In this document: one piece after another, positions 9,987 to 22,608 of the stretch
Position numbering within the stretch: position 1 is the first letter of the stretch
Layout of the letters: every line of letters begins with the position of its first letter
Origin: Fusarium oxysporum f. sp. lycopersici 4287
Lineage: Eukaryota; Ascomycota; Sordariomycetes; Hypocreales; Nectriaceae
Length of the DNA stretch: 64,000 bases
NCBI RefSeq assembly: GCF_000149955.1
Contig: NC_030987.1
Location: 2,075,236 to 2,139,235 of the forward strand
Reading direction: 5' to 3'
The notes under the pieces: generated by a model
Told to the model about the DNA's origin: nothing
What the model saw: only the letters and a program-made list of their open reading frames with translations
Database searches by the model: none
Program-made: the position numbers and the translations under genes

Positions 9987-11852
9987 ATGGAAGAATACGT
10001 CGGGATCACGGCGGATGGCGGTACTGGCCAGAAGCTCACCTATGCCACAACCGTGGTCGCGGGCGTCGCTTCTGTGGTTGCGACAATACTCTCTGTTATG
10101 TATGGACTCGTCGCGTCACGCATGATAATGCACATAGCTAACCTCAGCCTCCAGCTCGATAATGTTGCAGGCTAAAAACTACCGTAAACCCCTACTACAA
10201 AGATACGTCGTTAGAATCCTTCTCATGGTTCCTATATACTCGATAGCATCATGGACAAGCATGGTCTCGTTGAAAGCCGCTGCGTTTCTTGATCCGGTCC
10301 GCGATATCTACGAAGCCTTCACGATATATACTTTCTTCCAGCTCCTCATCAATTACCTTGGTGGTGAGCGATCTCTCATCATTATGACACATGGTCGAGC
10401 TCCAGTACACCACCTCTGGCCCCTCAACCACGTTCTTCCCAAGGTCGACATCTCGGATCCCCACACGTTTTTGTCCATCAAGCGCGGCATTCTTCAGTAT
10501 GCCTGGCTCAAGCCTATTCTTGCTCTATCTGCTATCATCATGAAAGCGACTGGTACATATCAAGAGGGCTATATTGGTCTGAGCTCGGGATACCTTTGGA
10601 GTGGCATCATTTACAACATCAGTGTCACCGTCAGTTTATATGCTCTTGGTCTCTTCTGGGTCTGCATGAATCATGACTTGAAGCCGTTCAGGCCTGTGCC
10701 AAAGTTCCTATGTATCAAGCTCATCATCTTTGCTTCTTACTGGCAGGGCTTTTTTCTGTCAATTCTGGTTTTCTTGGGTGCAATCCCTGATAATGTTGAG
10801 GGTTACACCTCCGACAACTTGGCAGCGGCTATCCAGGACGCTCTTATTTGCGTGGAAATGCCTATCTTTGCTGTTGCCCATTGGTACGCTTTCTCATGGC
10901 ACGACTTTGCTGATAACAGCATTCTATCCGCGCGCATGCCCTTGCGCCATGCTTTCAAAGATGCTTTTGGAGTGAGAGATCTTATCGAAGATTCGAAATT
11001 GACTTTCCGAGGAGATACGTACGGCTACAGAATCTTTGATTCTGGTGACAAGGTCATGGCTCATGAAGACTCCAAGTCTCGTCTTGCAAGACTCAAAGAA
11101 GGTATGCGATACGAGCGTGGTGGAAAGGGGAAATACTGGCTTCCAAAGCCTGGGGAGGTAAATTCAACGACGCCTCTTCTCCGCGGGAATGGGGAATCAA
11201 GCGACAACAGACCCGATCAGATCAACGAAAACATACACGGCACCTTCGAGGAACCCGAGATAGATGCTGATGAGGATCGCCTGTACGAGCAAGCACGCCA
11301 ATTGGAATATGGCGATTGGAATGTAAGCGTGATTGGTCACCATGCAATTATGCCGCTAACATGAGACAGTACCCAGTCATTACCGCCAGTGAACCGCTGA
11401 GGGAACGATACCGTTCTCCTGGCAGCTTTGGTACGAGGTCTTCAGCTTATGCCAGCCCGTCCGTGAGGTCGCCGGCAACAGAGTATCCTCCCGCAACAAA
11501 CAAAGGGAAGCAAAGGAGTAGAGGACATGGACGTGATTCCCAGCCCCAGCTGGAGCCTCAACCTGAAGCTGTTGTCCCGATTAAGAAGAAAAAGAAACCA
11601 AGGAAAGTTGTCAAGCATACCGAGCCAGACCCAGGCGAACTGAGCCTGAACAAGGGGCCTCCCGCACCTGCAGAAACCGCTCAAGTTGGTGGGCACGATG
11701 GACACGAGAGTCCCAAAAATGAAGAATCTAGAGCCTGGAGCGACGATCGAAATCAGCAAGAAACCCACGCAGCGTCCAATTACCAATCCGATTATGGAAT
11801 AGACCAGGACGAATTCCGCAATGTTTGGGGAAGGGATCAAGAATCTAGATAA
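9987..11852 (+). CDS. Organic solute transporter Ost-alpha / TMEM184 family membrane protein
   Basis: Exons are 9987-10099, 10155-11322 and 11370-11852 (587 aa). Intron 1 (55 bases, GTATGG...CCTCCAG) joins ILSVI to SIMLQAKNYRKP, and intron 2 (47 bases, GTAAGC...GACAG) has a GCTAAC branch site. The protein has about seven membrane segments and the family hallmarks KNYRKPLLQRYVVRILLMVP and INYLGGERSLI (Ost-alpha, Pfam PF03619, older name DUF300). Plant LAZ1 and animal TMEM184 belong here and act in endosomal or vacuolar membranes; the substrate in fungi is not known. After the last membrane segment comes a charged tail of roughly 300 residues, with a basic KKKKKPRK patch in exon 3, which looks disordered. 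The ATG at 9987 is the first in this frame. Confidence 0.87.
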
Positions 11853-12104
11853 AGGGCTGCTTTTTATATCAAGTACCCCTTATGTCCACTTGGGTTATAT
11901 GAAACTTGAGAGCATAGCATGGAGTTATGGCTGTCAGTGTACGTTACATTCATACCCGCTCTATTCGTAGCGCGGCATTGCATCTTAACTGGTCCTGGCG
12001 AAACATGAAACATTGTTTGAATAGCACACTTTGCTTTTTGACACCTTGGTTTATAGTTCTGCGTAACCTTACACCTCACCCCGTTTTCAATCGTTAGCCA
12101 TAAC

Positions 12105-13703
12105 TCAAGCCCACGTCAAACTGAATACCTCAGCTCCATGTCGCGAGATACCAACTTCAGTCTTGCTGTCCGCACTCTTGATGCTAGTGGGGATCTTGTC
12201 ACCCTTGCGCTCTAGGATAATCTTCTTGCCAGAGGTATCGGGTAACTTATAGAAGCGACGTCCGTTACGACTGAGGAAGTTCTCGAGTATCTCTTGTGTC
12301 ACATCAGCTTCCGAGATGACACCACGCTCGATAGCTTCCTCGAGACCAAGGAGGACAAGTTGCACGACGTAGGGCTGAGTGAAAACGCCAGCAGGCGCCT
12401 TACCCTGCTCAGCAGAGGTCTTGGACTGCAGGGGGTGGGGAGCGCTGTCGCTACCGCTATCGGAGAATTAGTACCAAAACAAGAACTCAGCTTCAACTTG
12501 AGCCCGAGACTTACAAAAAGAACTTGGAGTTGCCACTGACAATAGCCTTGATCAGGGCATCTCTGTCGGTTGGTTTCTTAGGAATGGGTTTGCAGAAGGC
12601 GAAAGGATCGCAACAGGCCTCGTGAGAAGTGAGGTAGAGGTGATGAGCGGTGATGGTAGCTATGAAACTGGTCAGGGTTGAGCATCATCAGTGTCAGTTA
12701 CTTGACACCATACCGCCTACAGTTGGGCCACAGGCCTTGACAGCCTCCACAGCAGCGGAGGTAGTGCAGTGCTCAAGCTAAAACAGGTGTTAACAATCAC
12801 TATCCTGATCGTGAGGAGGGCAGACATACCACGATGCGTAGCTGAGGGAATCGGTCATGGAGCTGCTTTAGGGTTGGGAGGAAAGCCTCCTCGAGGGTTG
12901 TGTCGGCCGGCGCAAGAGACTCGAGGACTTCTCCGTGTATGTTCAGGACTAGCACAGAACAACGGTCAGTTTGGCCTGGGATAGGATTTTCTAGGGTTCT
13001 AACCAATTCCATGCTTTTCCATTGCTGCAAAGGTATCATAGAAGGCTGTGATATCCGAAACACCACTCTCAGAGTTGGTGGTTACACCTGCGCGGACGGT
13101 GTAAGTGATTATAGTTATAGAGCTGGGCAGGATTACGCACCCTGAGGGTACAACTTGACACCGGTTACACCAGCCTCGGCAGCTTTGGCTATCACTTCAG
13201 GAGTGACTGAAGGGTGAAGCTCATACGAGTTAGGGACTGGTAGTATAGGGCGGGTTGAAACTCACATAGAGTGACATGAGGAAGTTGACATCTTGGGTGA
13301 TGGCAGTGAGCTTGGCCTTGTACTCGAGAACCTACAGGTATAACAGTCAGGCTTGATCTTGTAGAAGTCTACTAAGGCCGTTTTATGAATACGTACCTGC
13401 TCGACGGCAGTAAGAGGAGGCAACTATGCGTGGCATGGGTCAGCTGTCATGTATACAAACCATTGGACAATTATGAGTTTTTAACAGTATCACTACAAGA
13501 CACGACATACGAGATTAGGCATACTGTTATATTATATTAGCTTTTAATATCCATTCTGTTATAGTCCAGAGTCCATACACGAATACCGTATCGACTCCTC
13601 CTTGGCGAACCGTTGGAACAACCAAGTCCATCATATCGCCCTGACGTAAATGGACATGCATGTCAGCCGCAGCCGGCAGTTCGAGACGCTGAATGTTCTT
13701 CAT
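12105..13703 (-). CDS. ura4: Dihydroorotase (pyrimidine synthesis, ten exons)
   Basis: Exons in transcript order are 13703-13579, 13523-13511, 13423-13397, 13331-13266, 13219-13141, 13087-13004, 12948-12830, 12777-12714, 12659-12515 and 12456-12105. They sum to 357 aa, the usual size of the PyrC/Ura4 homodimeric type. It closes N-carbamoyl-aspartate to dihydroorotate, the third step of UMP synthesis, in the cytosol. Zinc ligands and active-site motifs are in order: DMHVHLR, GVKLYPQG (the lysine that is carbamylated), LNIHGEV, LEHCTT and GSDSAPH (catalytic Asp). All junctions have GT...AG and keep the frame. Exon 2 is only 13 bases and exon 3 only 27 bases. Its promoter is shared with the divergent zinc-finger gene. 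Confidence 0.93.
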
Positions 13704-14145
13704 TTTGAGAGCAGTATCAGACGTAGCTGTATCTTGTTAGTGGCAATTGAAAACCTGGTATATCCGTAGACAACGCCTGATATTAGATGATAGCTGAAGC
13801 GCGGGGTTCACTTTTTTTCGATGCCCCGCGGTCTCAGACAGAGAATGACTAAGAATGCTACCAGGCTTCGGAAATTTTCTGCCAATAAGACAAGCGTCTT
13901 GACTTGACCGGACAAACCACAAATCCGCGCCTACAGGCGGTGTGAGAAATTTGTCGGTCTGTCAAGGCAGAATCGCAGCAACGGCACAATTCTATCATCA
14001 AATCCCAGCCCTACGTTATCAATCCTGCAGCCATTCTGAAGCCCCTTGGACTTACGGCACTGGCCTCTGGTGGAAACGGCGTATCAGACGCCTTGACGGT
14101 TCAGGTTGCGGGCGACGCGCTTGCAACGACTCCCCAGAGCGCGCA
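13704..14145. other. Divergent intergenic region, ura4 / zinc-finger gene
   Basis: 442 bases between the two ATG codons. The zinc-finger frame is open upstream to 13942, but only from a GTG codon, so I treat that part as leader. No other feature is seen. Confidence 0.6.
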
Positions 14146-16373
14146 ATGGGCCGCAAGCCCAATCCCCTCATTCTCGAGTACTTCGTCCGGGGACCTAAGC
14201 TCAACGACAACAGTAACCGATATCCGCATACGTGCAAGCAATGCGGTGAGAACTTTCCAAAGGGAAGGATCGATAGCTTGACAACGCATATCACCAAGAA
14301 ATGTCCCGCCATTTCCGAGTCGGATCGTATGCGAGCATGCCTCGAACTTCATGGTATCACCAATGCACGAGCACCTGTCGATCGACCGCCTCCTGAAGCG
14401 CAGCCGAACGGACAGCCAGTCGATGTCCCAAATCTCCCCCAAGGGTGGAGCGCCCTCGAGACACTCGCCGAAGCCTCACGACAGGTTGATTTAAACGAGA
14501 ACAATCGTGCTCAGAGCGTACAGGCAGGCGTGGTTGACCCTGCTGACCCCGCCAACACCCAGCATGCTCCAGATCGCTTTGAGCTCCATGAGCAATTCAC
14601 TCTAGATAACCCTCCTGTGAGCTACGAGAACCGGTCGCAGCAGGGTAACAGAGGTAATGGCCCCTCAGAGCTTGACTTGCAAGGCGCGCTTCTCACAACA
14701 AATGTGTTAGGTGCAATCCAGCAACCACTCCCAGGAACCGAGTTATCACCCGAGGAACGACTTCAAGCATTGCTTCCCAATAGCGTTGCTTCCCCAGACG
14801 TCTCGAACATATCGGTCGCCGTTGCTGCTACAGCCAGGCTAAACCCGTCGCTTCTTGACCCCCAGCTCGTTCACGAGACTGCTACCTCGACTACACCGCC
14901 GTCTATGGACATTCCGACCCCGATAGAAGCCTCGCCCAGTGCCGTAACAGCTCCCGACAGTGGAATTTCGCAACCATGGGGCGAAATGACATACTTGGCG
15001 ACTGCCTCGCCTGTTCCTTTACTTCACGAACATCCACCCACACCTATCCAAATGAGCAGGGGCGGTGTTCGAATGGACACAAGCGATGGTCAACTTAATG
15101 GGAGACCTCGACACGCGCGATCCCGCTTTACTGCTGCGCGGCGAAAGGAGGTGCAAGAAGTACGGAAAATAGGTGCATGCATTAGGTGCAGAATCCTTCG
15201 AAAAAATTGCGGCAAAGGAACACCATGCGACACGTGCAGGAAGGTTTTGGCACCGAGGGTGTGGAGGACTGGTTGTGTGCGAACGAGGCTCCAGGAGCAG
15301 CTTGATTTGTACTCGGCGGGTGTCCAGGTTGTCCTGTCCCAAAATCGCATCAACCTTTTGAAGAACCAGCTGAATATGACCCATGATGGTACCATGATAG
15401 AGGTTTCGCACTTTCCTGAAACTGGCAAAGTCATACTCCTCGAAGCTTTGGTCGCACTGCTAGAGCCAAGTGAGTCGCTAGCAGAATCCAGAGGCAGCAA
15501 GGATTCATTCTTCCAGGTTATTATGATCGATCAGGACAAGGAAGATGTTCCTGGCAAGGTTGAGGCCTATATGCGCGATGTCTTTCAACTTTTTATCGAC
15601 CGAGAGCCCTCCAAGTTCATGCGTGTCACTCTTAGTCTTGCTCTTCAGCAATTGCAAGAGTCAGAGGATGATCTACTTCGAAAGTCCTTAGAGCTATGGG
15701 GTTTGGTGGAGAGCATCGATCGCGAGAGGCAGTGGAACGTTATTGAAAGACCAGCCAATAAGAATGAAGAGCCCAGGCGCATCCAAGAAGCCAAAAGCGA
15801 GAACGATGCTGACATCTATACGACCCTTTGCATGCAGCTGAACGCGGCAGCTGAGAGAAAGGCCAACAACACTTCAAAGGCACTGCTCAGCGGAATGCAT
15901 CGCGTGCTTCAGGACAGCAAGGTCAAGGTGAACTTTAAGATGTATCTAACGGCTATCATCTTCCTCAACTGTCTTGAGAAATCGACTTGGGCTTTCAAGG
16001 CTTGGGAGCAAGATCATCTCCGCCCTGGGTGGCCCCTAGAACGAGACCCAGGTGTCTTCACACAGCAGGGTGGTAATCTAGCAGGGCTGCTGAAGATGCT
16101 TTTGGCGATCCGCAAAGCCCTGCCACAAACACTTCGCAGTGAGGCAGGCAAGTTGATCACCTCGGAACAAGACCCTGTTATAGGGACTTACTTCCAAAGC
16201 ATCGATCTGGACTGTGAGTACCCTTGTTCTAATCCGTTTGTAATGCCCGGCTAATCACTGTGACAGACGATACAATCCTTGCCCGCCAAGATGGCTCTCC
16301 CTTCTCTCCAGCAGACTCTCGATCCCTCGAGATGATTCTCTGCTCTCACCTTCTCATTACAAACACTCCTTGA
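14146..16373 (+). CDS. Putative DNA-binding protein with a BED-like C2HC finger and a Zn2Cys6-like cluster
   Basis: Exons 14146-16213 and 16267-16373, joined across a 53-base intron (GTGAGT...TGACAG), give 724 aa. The first ATG is 14146. Near the N-terminus C30-x2-C33-x14-H48-x4-C53 resembles a BED-type or C2HC finger. A second cysteine array at residues 345-377 reads C-x2-C-x6-C-x5-C-x2-C-x12-C with basic residues between the first cysteines, like the fungal Zn2Cys6 cluster but with a last loop of 12 residues instead of the usual 6-9. Between them is a Pro/Asn/Thr-rich region. The C-terminal third is helical and unrecognised. A nuclear DNA-binding role is inferred from the fingers alone; no target is suggested by the neighbours. 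Confidence 0.75.
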
Positions 16374-16908
16374 AGGATTCTTCACAGGCCGATGCTTATG
16401 ACACTTGCAAACGTTGCGAACGGAGTATATTGGCATAAATCATGCATGGGGGGAAGACGTATTTGATTTGAACCGTTTAATGGCTAATGACTGGACGGAA
16501 AAGAATATGAATTTTGATACCACACGATATATACTATACATATGTATGACTAGGCACGGTGCCTTTGGCCCAATGTGTTATGAGGGGAGCAGGAAAAGTC
16601 AACGAAAACAGAATAGAAATCAGGGGCTGTGGTTCAACTCTGGCGTTCACGGCATAGACAAAAAAAGCAAGAAACAATATACCTCGGGATTTCTTTGATG
16701 AAGGTTTCAGCGATGGAACGGGCTTGCAGAAGTGAAGAAAGTTGATCATGATTCACTTCGCTTATGCTCTAGAGTACTACGTATTCTTAAATACACAGAC
16801 CTCCCCACCGAGCCCGCTCTAACCTGTAGAGTCCATATCCGTTGTGTAACTATCATCCTCCCGCTCTTGGTTGTTTGATATGCTGGAAATATGCGGATCC
16901 AGAGCCTT
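16374..16908. other. Convergent 3' region, zinc-finger gene / sec5
   Basis: 535 bases between two stop codons facing each other. It holds only short AT-richer open frames and presumably both 3' UTRs and terminators. Confidence 0.6.
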
Positions 16909-19900
16909 CTAGGTTGAGATACCGGACAGACCGCTATTATTCCTGCTAGGGCCGTGGCCAGGCCTTTTTGGCTTCTTGAAGCAAGCAAACTCGTTTTTGC
17001 TCGCTTCTCTAAGACGTTTGAGAACGTTGCGCATTTCGGACAATTCGCCTTGGAGACGTGCGCGGGCCTCGTTGTCCGTACGCGCATCGAGCTCTTGATA
17101 GATTTGGCTCTGAAGCTCTGAAGCACGCTCCGAAGTGTAGTGGCTGAGGGTCTGGGCGACGAATTCCACGTCGAGGGTTGCCTGCATGAGTGCCTCTAGA
17201 GTATAGTGTGGCCGACGTCGGAAGGCTTCTAGGAGCTGGGTGGACGTCTGTTCGAGGAGGAAGGACAAGACTTCGAATGTGAGAGCCGGCGCAGTAGTAG
17301 AAACCTGAGAATGGACAAGTACAAGGGTAAGAAGCGCCTCGTACACGTATGGTTTAGCTGCCTGAGTACGTTGCCCTTGACCAGGAGCCCAGTCAGGGGC
17401 TGAGATGCCTGATTGAATGACATCGCGAAGCCTCTCGATTGACTGCTTTGTGTAGGACTGGAAAAGTCGTTCGTGGATCTGTCCAAGAACTTCGCGAATC
17501 TTTTTGGACTCGTCAGTCAACTTGACGGAGAAGGCATTCTCGAACTGCAAGTTGAGACTTGGCACTACTTGCGACCGCAATGATGACAGGTTGCTCAGGG
17601 TCATGAGCATGCGAATGTTCTAAATAAAATTGTCAGTACAGTGAAGTCGTTCGAAGTGGGTGGTGGAAAGCCTACCCTGTCCCCTGAGTCCAATGCCCCT
17701 TTGCCCGCCATGCTCGGCGCCACAGCCAATGCAAGCGATCTCTCGCTATCAATTAACCAGTCGTCCTCCGTCTTCTTCAGAGATCGCTCGGCATTTTCTA
17801 CCATGCCACTCAATGCCTTGTACAGGGTGGTAACATATTGGCTGCGGACCATCTGGAGAAGTTTGGTCGGAGGTGGCAAGACAATATCTCCCGAGCCTGA
17901 CCTGGACATGGCATCAGGGATGTAGAGAATTTTCTGCATGCCTGATAGGACTGCTCCTTCGAAGGCAGCGAAGCTGGCTGGCATTCGTGTCACGTCCCCC
18001 ATCTCAACCGAGCGCTGCCAGTCCTCAACATACTTAATATTCTCAGCATCTCTGTTCCAGGCGGCGCACAATGCTGTCACGCATCGCTCTCGGGAACCTC
18101 CAACAAGACTTCTGAGGCGATCGATCACCTGGCCTTCTCCGGACTCAATTGGCTCAATGCACGCTAAATCACCAGCTCCAGCGCCAACCAAAGTCAGCAT
18201 CTTGGACAGATAGTGAACGCCGCTGATAGAATTAGACCACGGAGGCCAGAATGCCAGCTTTTCCCAGACTTCACCCCTCTTGGGCGACGGAGGAGGCATG
18301 TTGTTTGGGTCAAAATTGAAGCGAGGATCTCTGGGAGATGACAATGTGGCGGATCCAGGCGTCGTCGGGGCTGGCGTATTGGGGATTGGCGAGAAAAGTA
18401 GGGATACATCTTCGGGGGGCATATCCACGAAGAATGAATAAGCGTGTTCTCGGAGCAAGTCCACTAGTTCCACAGCTCCTTTTCGTAATTCGCCAACGCT
18501 CTGCGGTGATAGTTCATGGTGATGCCGAGACTCGCCGCGATATCCAACCGGAAGGGCAGCTTGAGCAGACCCATTAATGAACCCTTGCACTGTCTGCCAG
18601 AACTCTATCACCTCACCCAGAATACCTTCACTTGACAGGAGACTGTTAAGGAACGATAACATCTTCTCCCAGAGCTCAATTACTTCAGGTGAGTCGAATG
18701 TCAAAGGCTTGTCCTCAATCACCGGCCGTCCTAGGGATCGCAGATGCGCAGCGATAATATTGGGGTTCGGTTTATCGTTACTGGCCAGCCGGCGACGAAG
18801 CACCTCGATCTCAACTTTTGAGCGGTCTGCTGTCGATTGAATTTTGCCCTTCAAATGATCGTATCGGCTCAAAAGCCATACCCAGATAGGATTGTCGTCG
18901 GCGCCGAGCTCAAGAAGTAATCCGATGAGTTCCATATGTTGATCTTGAATACGGCCAGTTGTGCCATCCGTCCTGGATGAGGTGTGAAGAGTAACCAGCC
19001 TCTTCCAGATATCACGTTTGAAGGCGCGTATCTGCTGGTCAACATCATACCACATGCGTCCCGCTATCAACAACTGGTAAAGCTGGGGCTCTGTCGGTGT
19101 CTCGTCCCCTATTTCCTCTGTCAATCGTCGAGCTTCGTCTGCAATTTTTCTTGCCCTGCTGAACTCGTCGACTAATGATTCATAGTCCTTGCGTTTGATG
19201 CTGTCTGCTATCGACGTGCTCAGCTCAACATAATCCTTGAATCTGGTCAGATGATTTGAAACGGTTTTGAGGTTTTCCTCCTTCTCCCTTCCTCCTAAAG
19301 CAGGTCCCCATACGTCCTCAGCCTTTGCAGAAACTTCCAGGAGAGGGCCCTTTATTCCCAGCACGCCGTACTCGCTCTCTTTTGTCAGTGCATTCTTCTT
19401 ACGCGTGTCAATATTGGGAGATGTCAGGGGATTGTTGATTCCTAACCCAGCACCGCCCGCCACACTATTGCGATAACTGCGACGCTGGGCTGCATTAGAG
19501 TGCGCATTATTGGCGTCAGGTGGTTCCATTCCGCGGTATTTCATCTCCTTATAGACATTATCTATTGTTGCTTTGGCTTTGACGAATCTTTCGAAGTTAG
19601 TCTCAACGAGGACCTTGAGGGACGCTGACTTTTGATCGATGGATTGTGATAGAACATCGAGACCAGTAAGGAGACTCCGAGTGTCGGCAGTAGCATGCAT
19701 CTGGGAGAGGAAGAGAGCTGGTGAAAATGTTGTTGAGGAGAGTAGGAATCGATTGCCTGATGTAGTCACACGCCGTCAATCTATTATATCCGTGGAAGCG
19801 TACAGTCATGGCACGGGAGCATACGTAGTCGGTGGTCATCTTGTAGGGGCAGACCAAGATGCTTCAGCGTTCTGACGACGCTATCGGTAGTCCCTAGCGG

Positions 19901-20149
19901 ATCCGGCTCGTCTTTTTGAACAATATTTCCAACACCTCCTTGATCGTCTTCTCTGGGAATGTTGCTCCTTCGTTGGCTCACAGCTCTCTCGAGCGCCTGA
20001 TAACGTGACTGTCTTCGTTTTATAGCAGCATTTTTCTCGCCTTCATCATCATCGTCCAAGTCTTCCAGGTCCTTTTCAGCTGGCCATTCTGTAGGATACA
20101 GAGTAGGAATCTGGTAAAAATCGAGGATTGTACGCTCGGTATCGGCCAT
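16909..20149 (-). CDS. sec5: Exocyst complex component Sec5
   Basis: Exons 20149-19825, 19756-17676 and 17619-16909 give 1038 aa; introns are 68 and 56 bases with GTATGC...CATCAG and GTAGGC...TTTAG ends. Recognisable Sec5/EXOC2 features are the N-terminal segment MADTERTILDFYQIPTLYP, the early helical repeat around FERFVKAKATIDNVYKEMK, and the long helical rod. Sec5 is one of eight exocyst subunits that tether secretory vesicles to the plasma membrane at growth sites such as the hyphal tip. A proline-rich loop with PNTPAPTTPGSA lies in the middle (about 18300-18400). The length fits fungal Sec5. The gene is divergent from idh2. Confidence 0.9.
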
Positions 20150-21072
20150 GGTGATTCTGATGATGGTCTTGAGTTAGAACTTAGGGGTGGCGTCGCATAC
20201 TCGATAGGGTCGGACTGTGTTGCGCCGGGTCGGCGCAGTTATCTTTGCGAATTATTCTCTAGTCTGGAGAGTGAATCTAATAACGAATGTCACACGCGCA
20301 ATGTTGCACGGGTCTATTATATCACAGGTGATGTTGCTGTGAATAGGTGCTTGGAGATATAGTGTTATGATGAGCTAGAAGCTACCTATCCCGGGTACAC
20401 GGGAGCAGGCACTACGGTAGGTGTATGTGGCTGGGCAATGGCCAGGTGATGGTACCTTATATTGGGCTGTGGGGTTCAAGTGTGGCAGTCCAGCTGTGGC
20501 GTCACTTATTGCTGTGACGTGCATTTCTGTGGTTTCTTTGTGAAACATCAGGTGAACTACGGATGCCCACCGGCCCCTCGTTGCTCGGAGAAGGCTTCTG
20601 GATTGTGGACGATCCCGTGGAAGGACGGGAAGAAAAAAAAATATATCAACCTAGCAATGGAGCGGAAGTCCGCGCGGGATACGAGGCTGTAGCCGAAAGG
20701 GAACCTTGAAACCACTGTAAAAGGCGCGAAAAAGTGGAGGGTAGTGGAGCTGGGCGCCGCAAATGCCTTGGCCTACCGTTGTTTTCAGTGGCTAGTGGCC
20801 CTGTGCAGACTGTCAACCTGTGGCTATACTGCCATGAAAGCAGCATTGGCCATTCGGATTTGGTCTGGTTTGGGGTGTGGTTGTGTTTGTGGTTGGGTTG
20901 GGCAGGTTGTTTTCTTCCATTGACCTGAGTTAATCTTTCCTCTTTTCTATTTCTTGATCTTCTTGTCACGCTCTTCCCATTATACCCTCTCCTCTCTTCC
21001 AATCCTCGCCTCACATTGCCTCTTCTTTCTCAAGCTGTGTCTAGCTAGTCTCTCTGCTCGCTCCTCTTCATA
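20150..21072. other. Divergent promoter region, sec5 / idh2
   Basis: 923 bases. The last 170 bases before the idh2 ATG (about 20904-21070) are strongly C/T-rich on the + strand, as is common just around transcription starts of highly expressed fungal genes. No open frame here looks coding. Confidence 0.55.
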
Positions 21073-22608
21073 ATGCTGGCCATTCGAGCTCTCCGAACTC
21101 CCGCCTCCAGGCAAGCCCTGCGCGCTGCTACTCCCCGCGCCGCCGTCTTCTATGTATGAGATCACCACCAAAACTACCCCAAATTTATTCAAAGATGCAA
21201 TTTGGGCACAACATGGGCATTCACTTACACCTTCTCTACAGAACCGATGCTACTCAACCTCTGGCGAACGAGTTGCTAAGTACAACGGTACCAAGGATGC
21301 CAATGTACGTTTTGCGCTCCCTCATAAAACACCTTTTGGATGATCCTAGCGCTCGGCTGGGCCGAGCAAGGTGCCGAGATAAAATAACTCAGTCTCGATC
21401 GACACAATGCTTGGCTTCAGTCAATTGAAGAGATATTTTGCTAACTCATCGCGCAGGGTAACTTCCTGGTCAGCTTGATCGAGGGTGACGGTATTGGCCC
21501 CGAGATCTCTCAGTCCGTCAAGGACATCTTCGCCGCCGCCAAGGTTCGTCATGACAACTCGCCCACCCGTATAAGTCGCACCAAAAAAGAAAACAATTAT
21601 GCTGACACAACATCTTCAAGACCCCCATTGCTTGGGAGCCTGTCGACGTTACCCCCATTATCAAGGACGGCAAGACTGCCATCCCCGATGCTGCCATTGA
21701 GAACATTCAGAAGAACAAGATCGCCCTCAAGGGTCCCCTCGCTGTACGTCACCATGAACCAAATTTGTCACAGTCTGCGTCTCTCTCATGACCCAATGGC
21801 TAACATCTCTCTCAAGACCCCCGTTGGCAAGGGACATGTCTCCCTGAACCTTACTCTCCGACGAACATTCAACCTCTTCGCTAATTTGCGACCCTGCCGA
21901 TCCGTCGCTGGCTACGAGACCCCTTATGACAATGTCGACACCGTCCTGATCCGAGAGAACACCGAGGGTGAATACTCTGGTATTGAACATGTTGTCGTCG
22001 ATGGTGTCGTTCAGAGCATCAAGCTTATCACCCGTGAGGCTTCCGAGCGTGTCCTGCGATTCGCCTTTCAGCACGCCGAGTCCATTGGCCGCAAGAAGGT
22101 CCGCGTTGTCCACAAGGCTACCATCATGAAGCTCTCAGATGGTCTCTTCCTTAAGGTTGCCCAAGAGGTTGCCAAGGACTTCCCCGGTATTGAATTCGAC
22201 GCTGAGCTCCTCGACAACAGCTGCCTCAAGATGGTCACTGACCCCACTCCTTACAACGACAAGGTCCTTGTCATGCCCAACCTCTACGGTGACATTCTGT
22301 CCGATATGTGCGCCGGTCTCATCGGTGGCCTTGGTCTTACCCCCTCCGGAAACATTGGTGATGAGTGCTCCATCTTCGAGGCTGTCCACGGTTCCGCTCC
22401 CGATATTGCTGGCAAGAACCTTGCCAACCCTACTGCCCTCCTCCTCAGTTCTATCATGATGCTGCGACACATGGGTCTCACCGAGCACGCTTCTCGCATT
22501 GAGACCGCTATCTTCGATACTCTTGCCGAAGGCAAGGCCCTCACTGGTGATCTTGGCGGCAAGGCCAAGACCAACGAGTACGCCGCTGCCATCATCTCCA
22601 GGCTGTAA
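21073..22608 (+). CDS. idh2: NAD-dependent isocitrate dehydrogenase subunit 2, mitochondrial
   Basis: Exons 21073-21153, 21242-21304, 21457-21543, 21621-21743 and 21817-22608 give 381 aa. The first exon ([19 protein letters not shown]) is an arginine-rich, acid-free mitochondrial targeting sequence. Family motifs follow: [29 protein letters not shown], and [17 protein letters not shown] with the Mg-binding aspartates. With Idh1 it forms the octamer that oxidises isocitrate to 2-oxoglutarate in the TCA cycle. The 5' end is intron-rich (88, 152, 77 and 73 bases) and the last exon holds two thirds of the protein. Codon use is strongly biased to C in third positions, as expected of a highly expressed gene. 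Confidence 0.95.

Noticed and set aside
13942..14145. N-terminal extension of the zinc-finger protein by 68 codons
   Set aside because: The extension begins with GTG, contains no ATG and is unlike protein; the first ATG is 14146.
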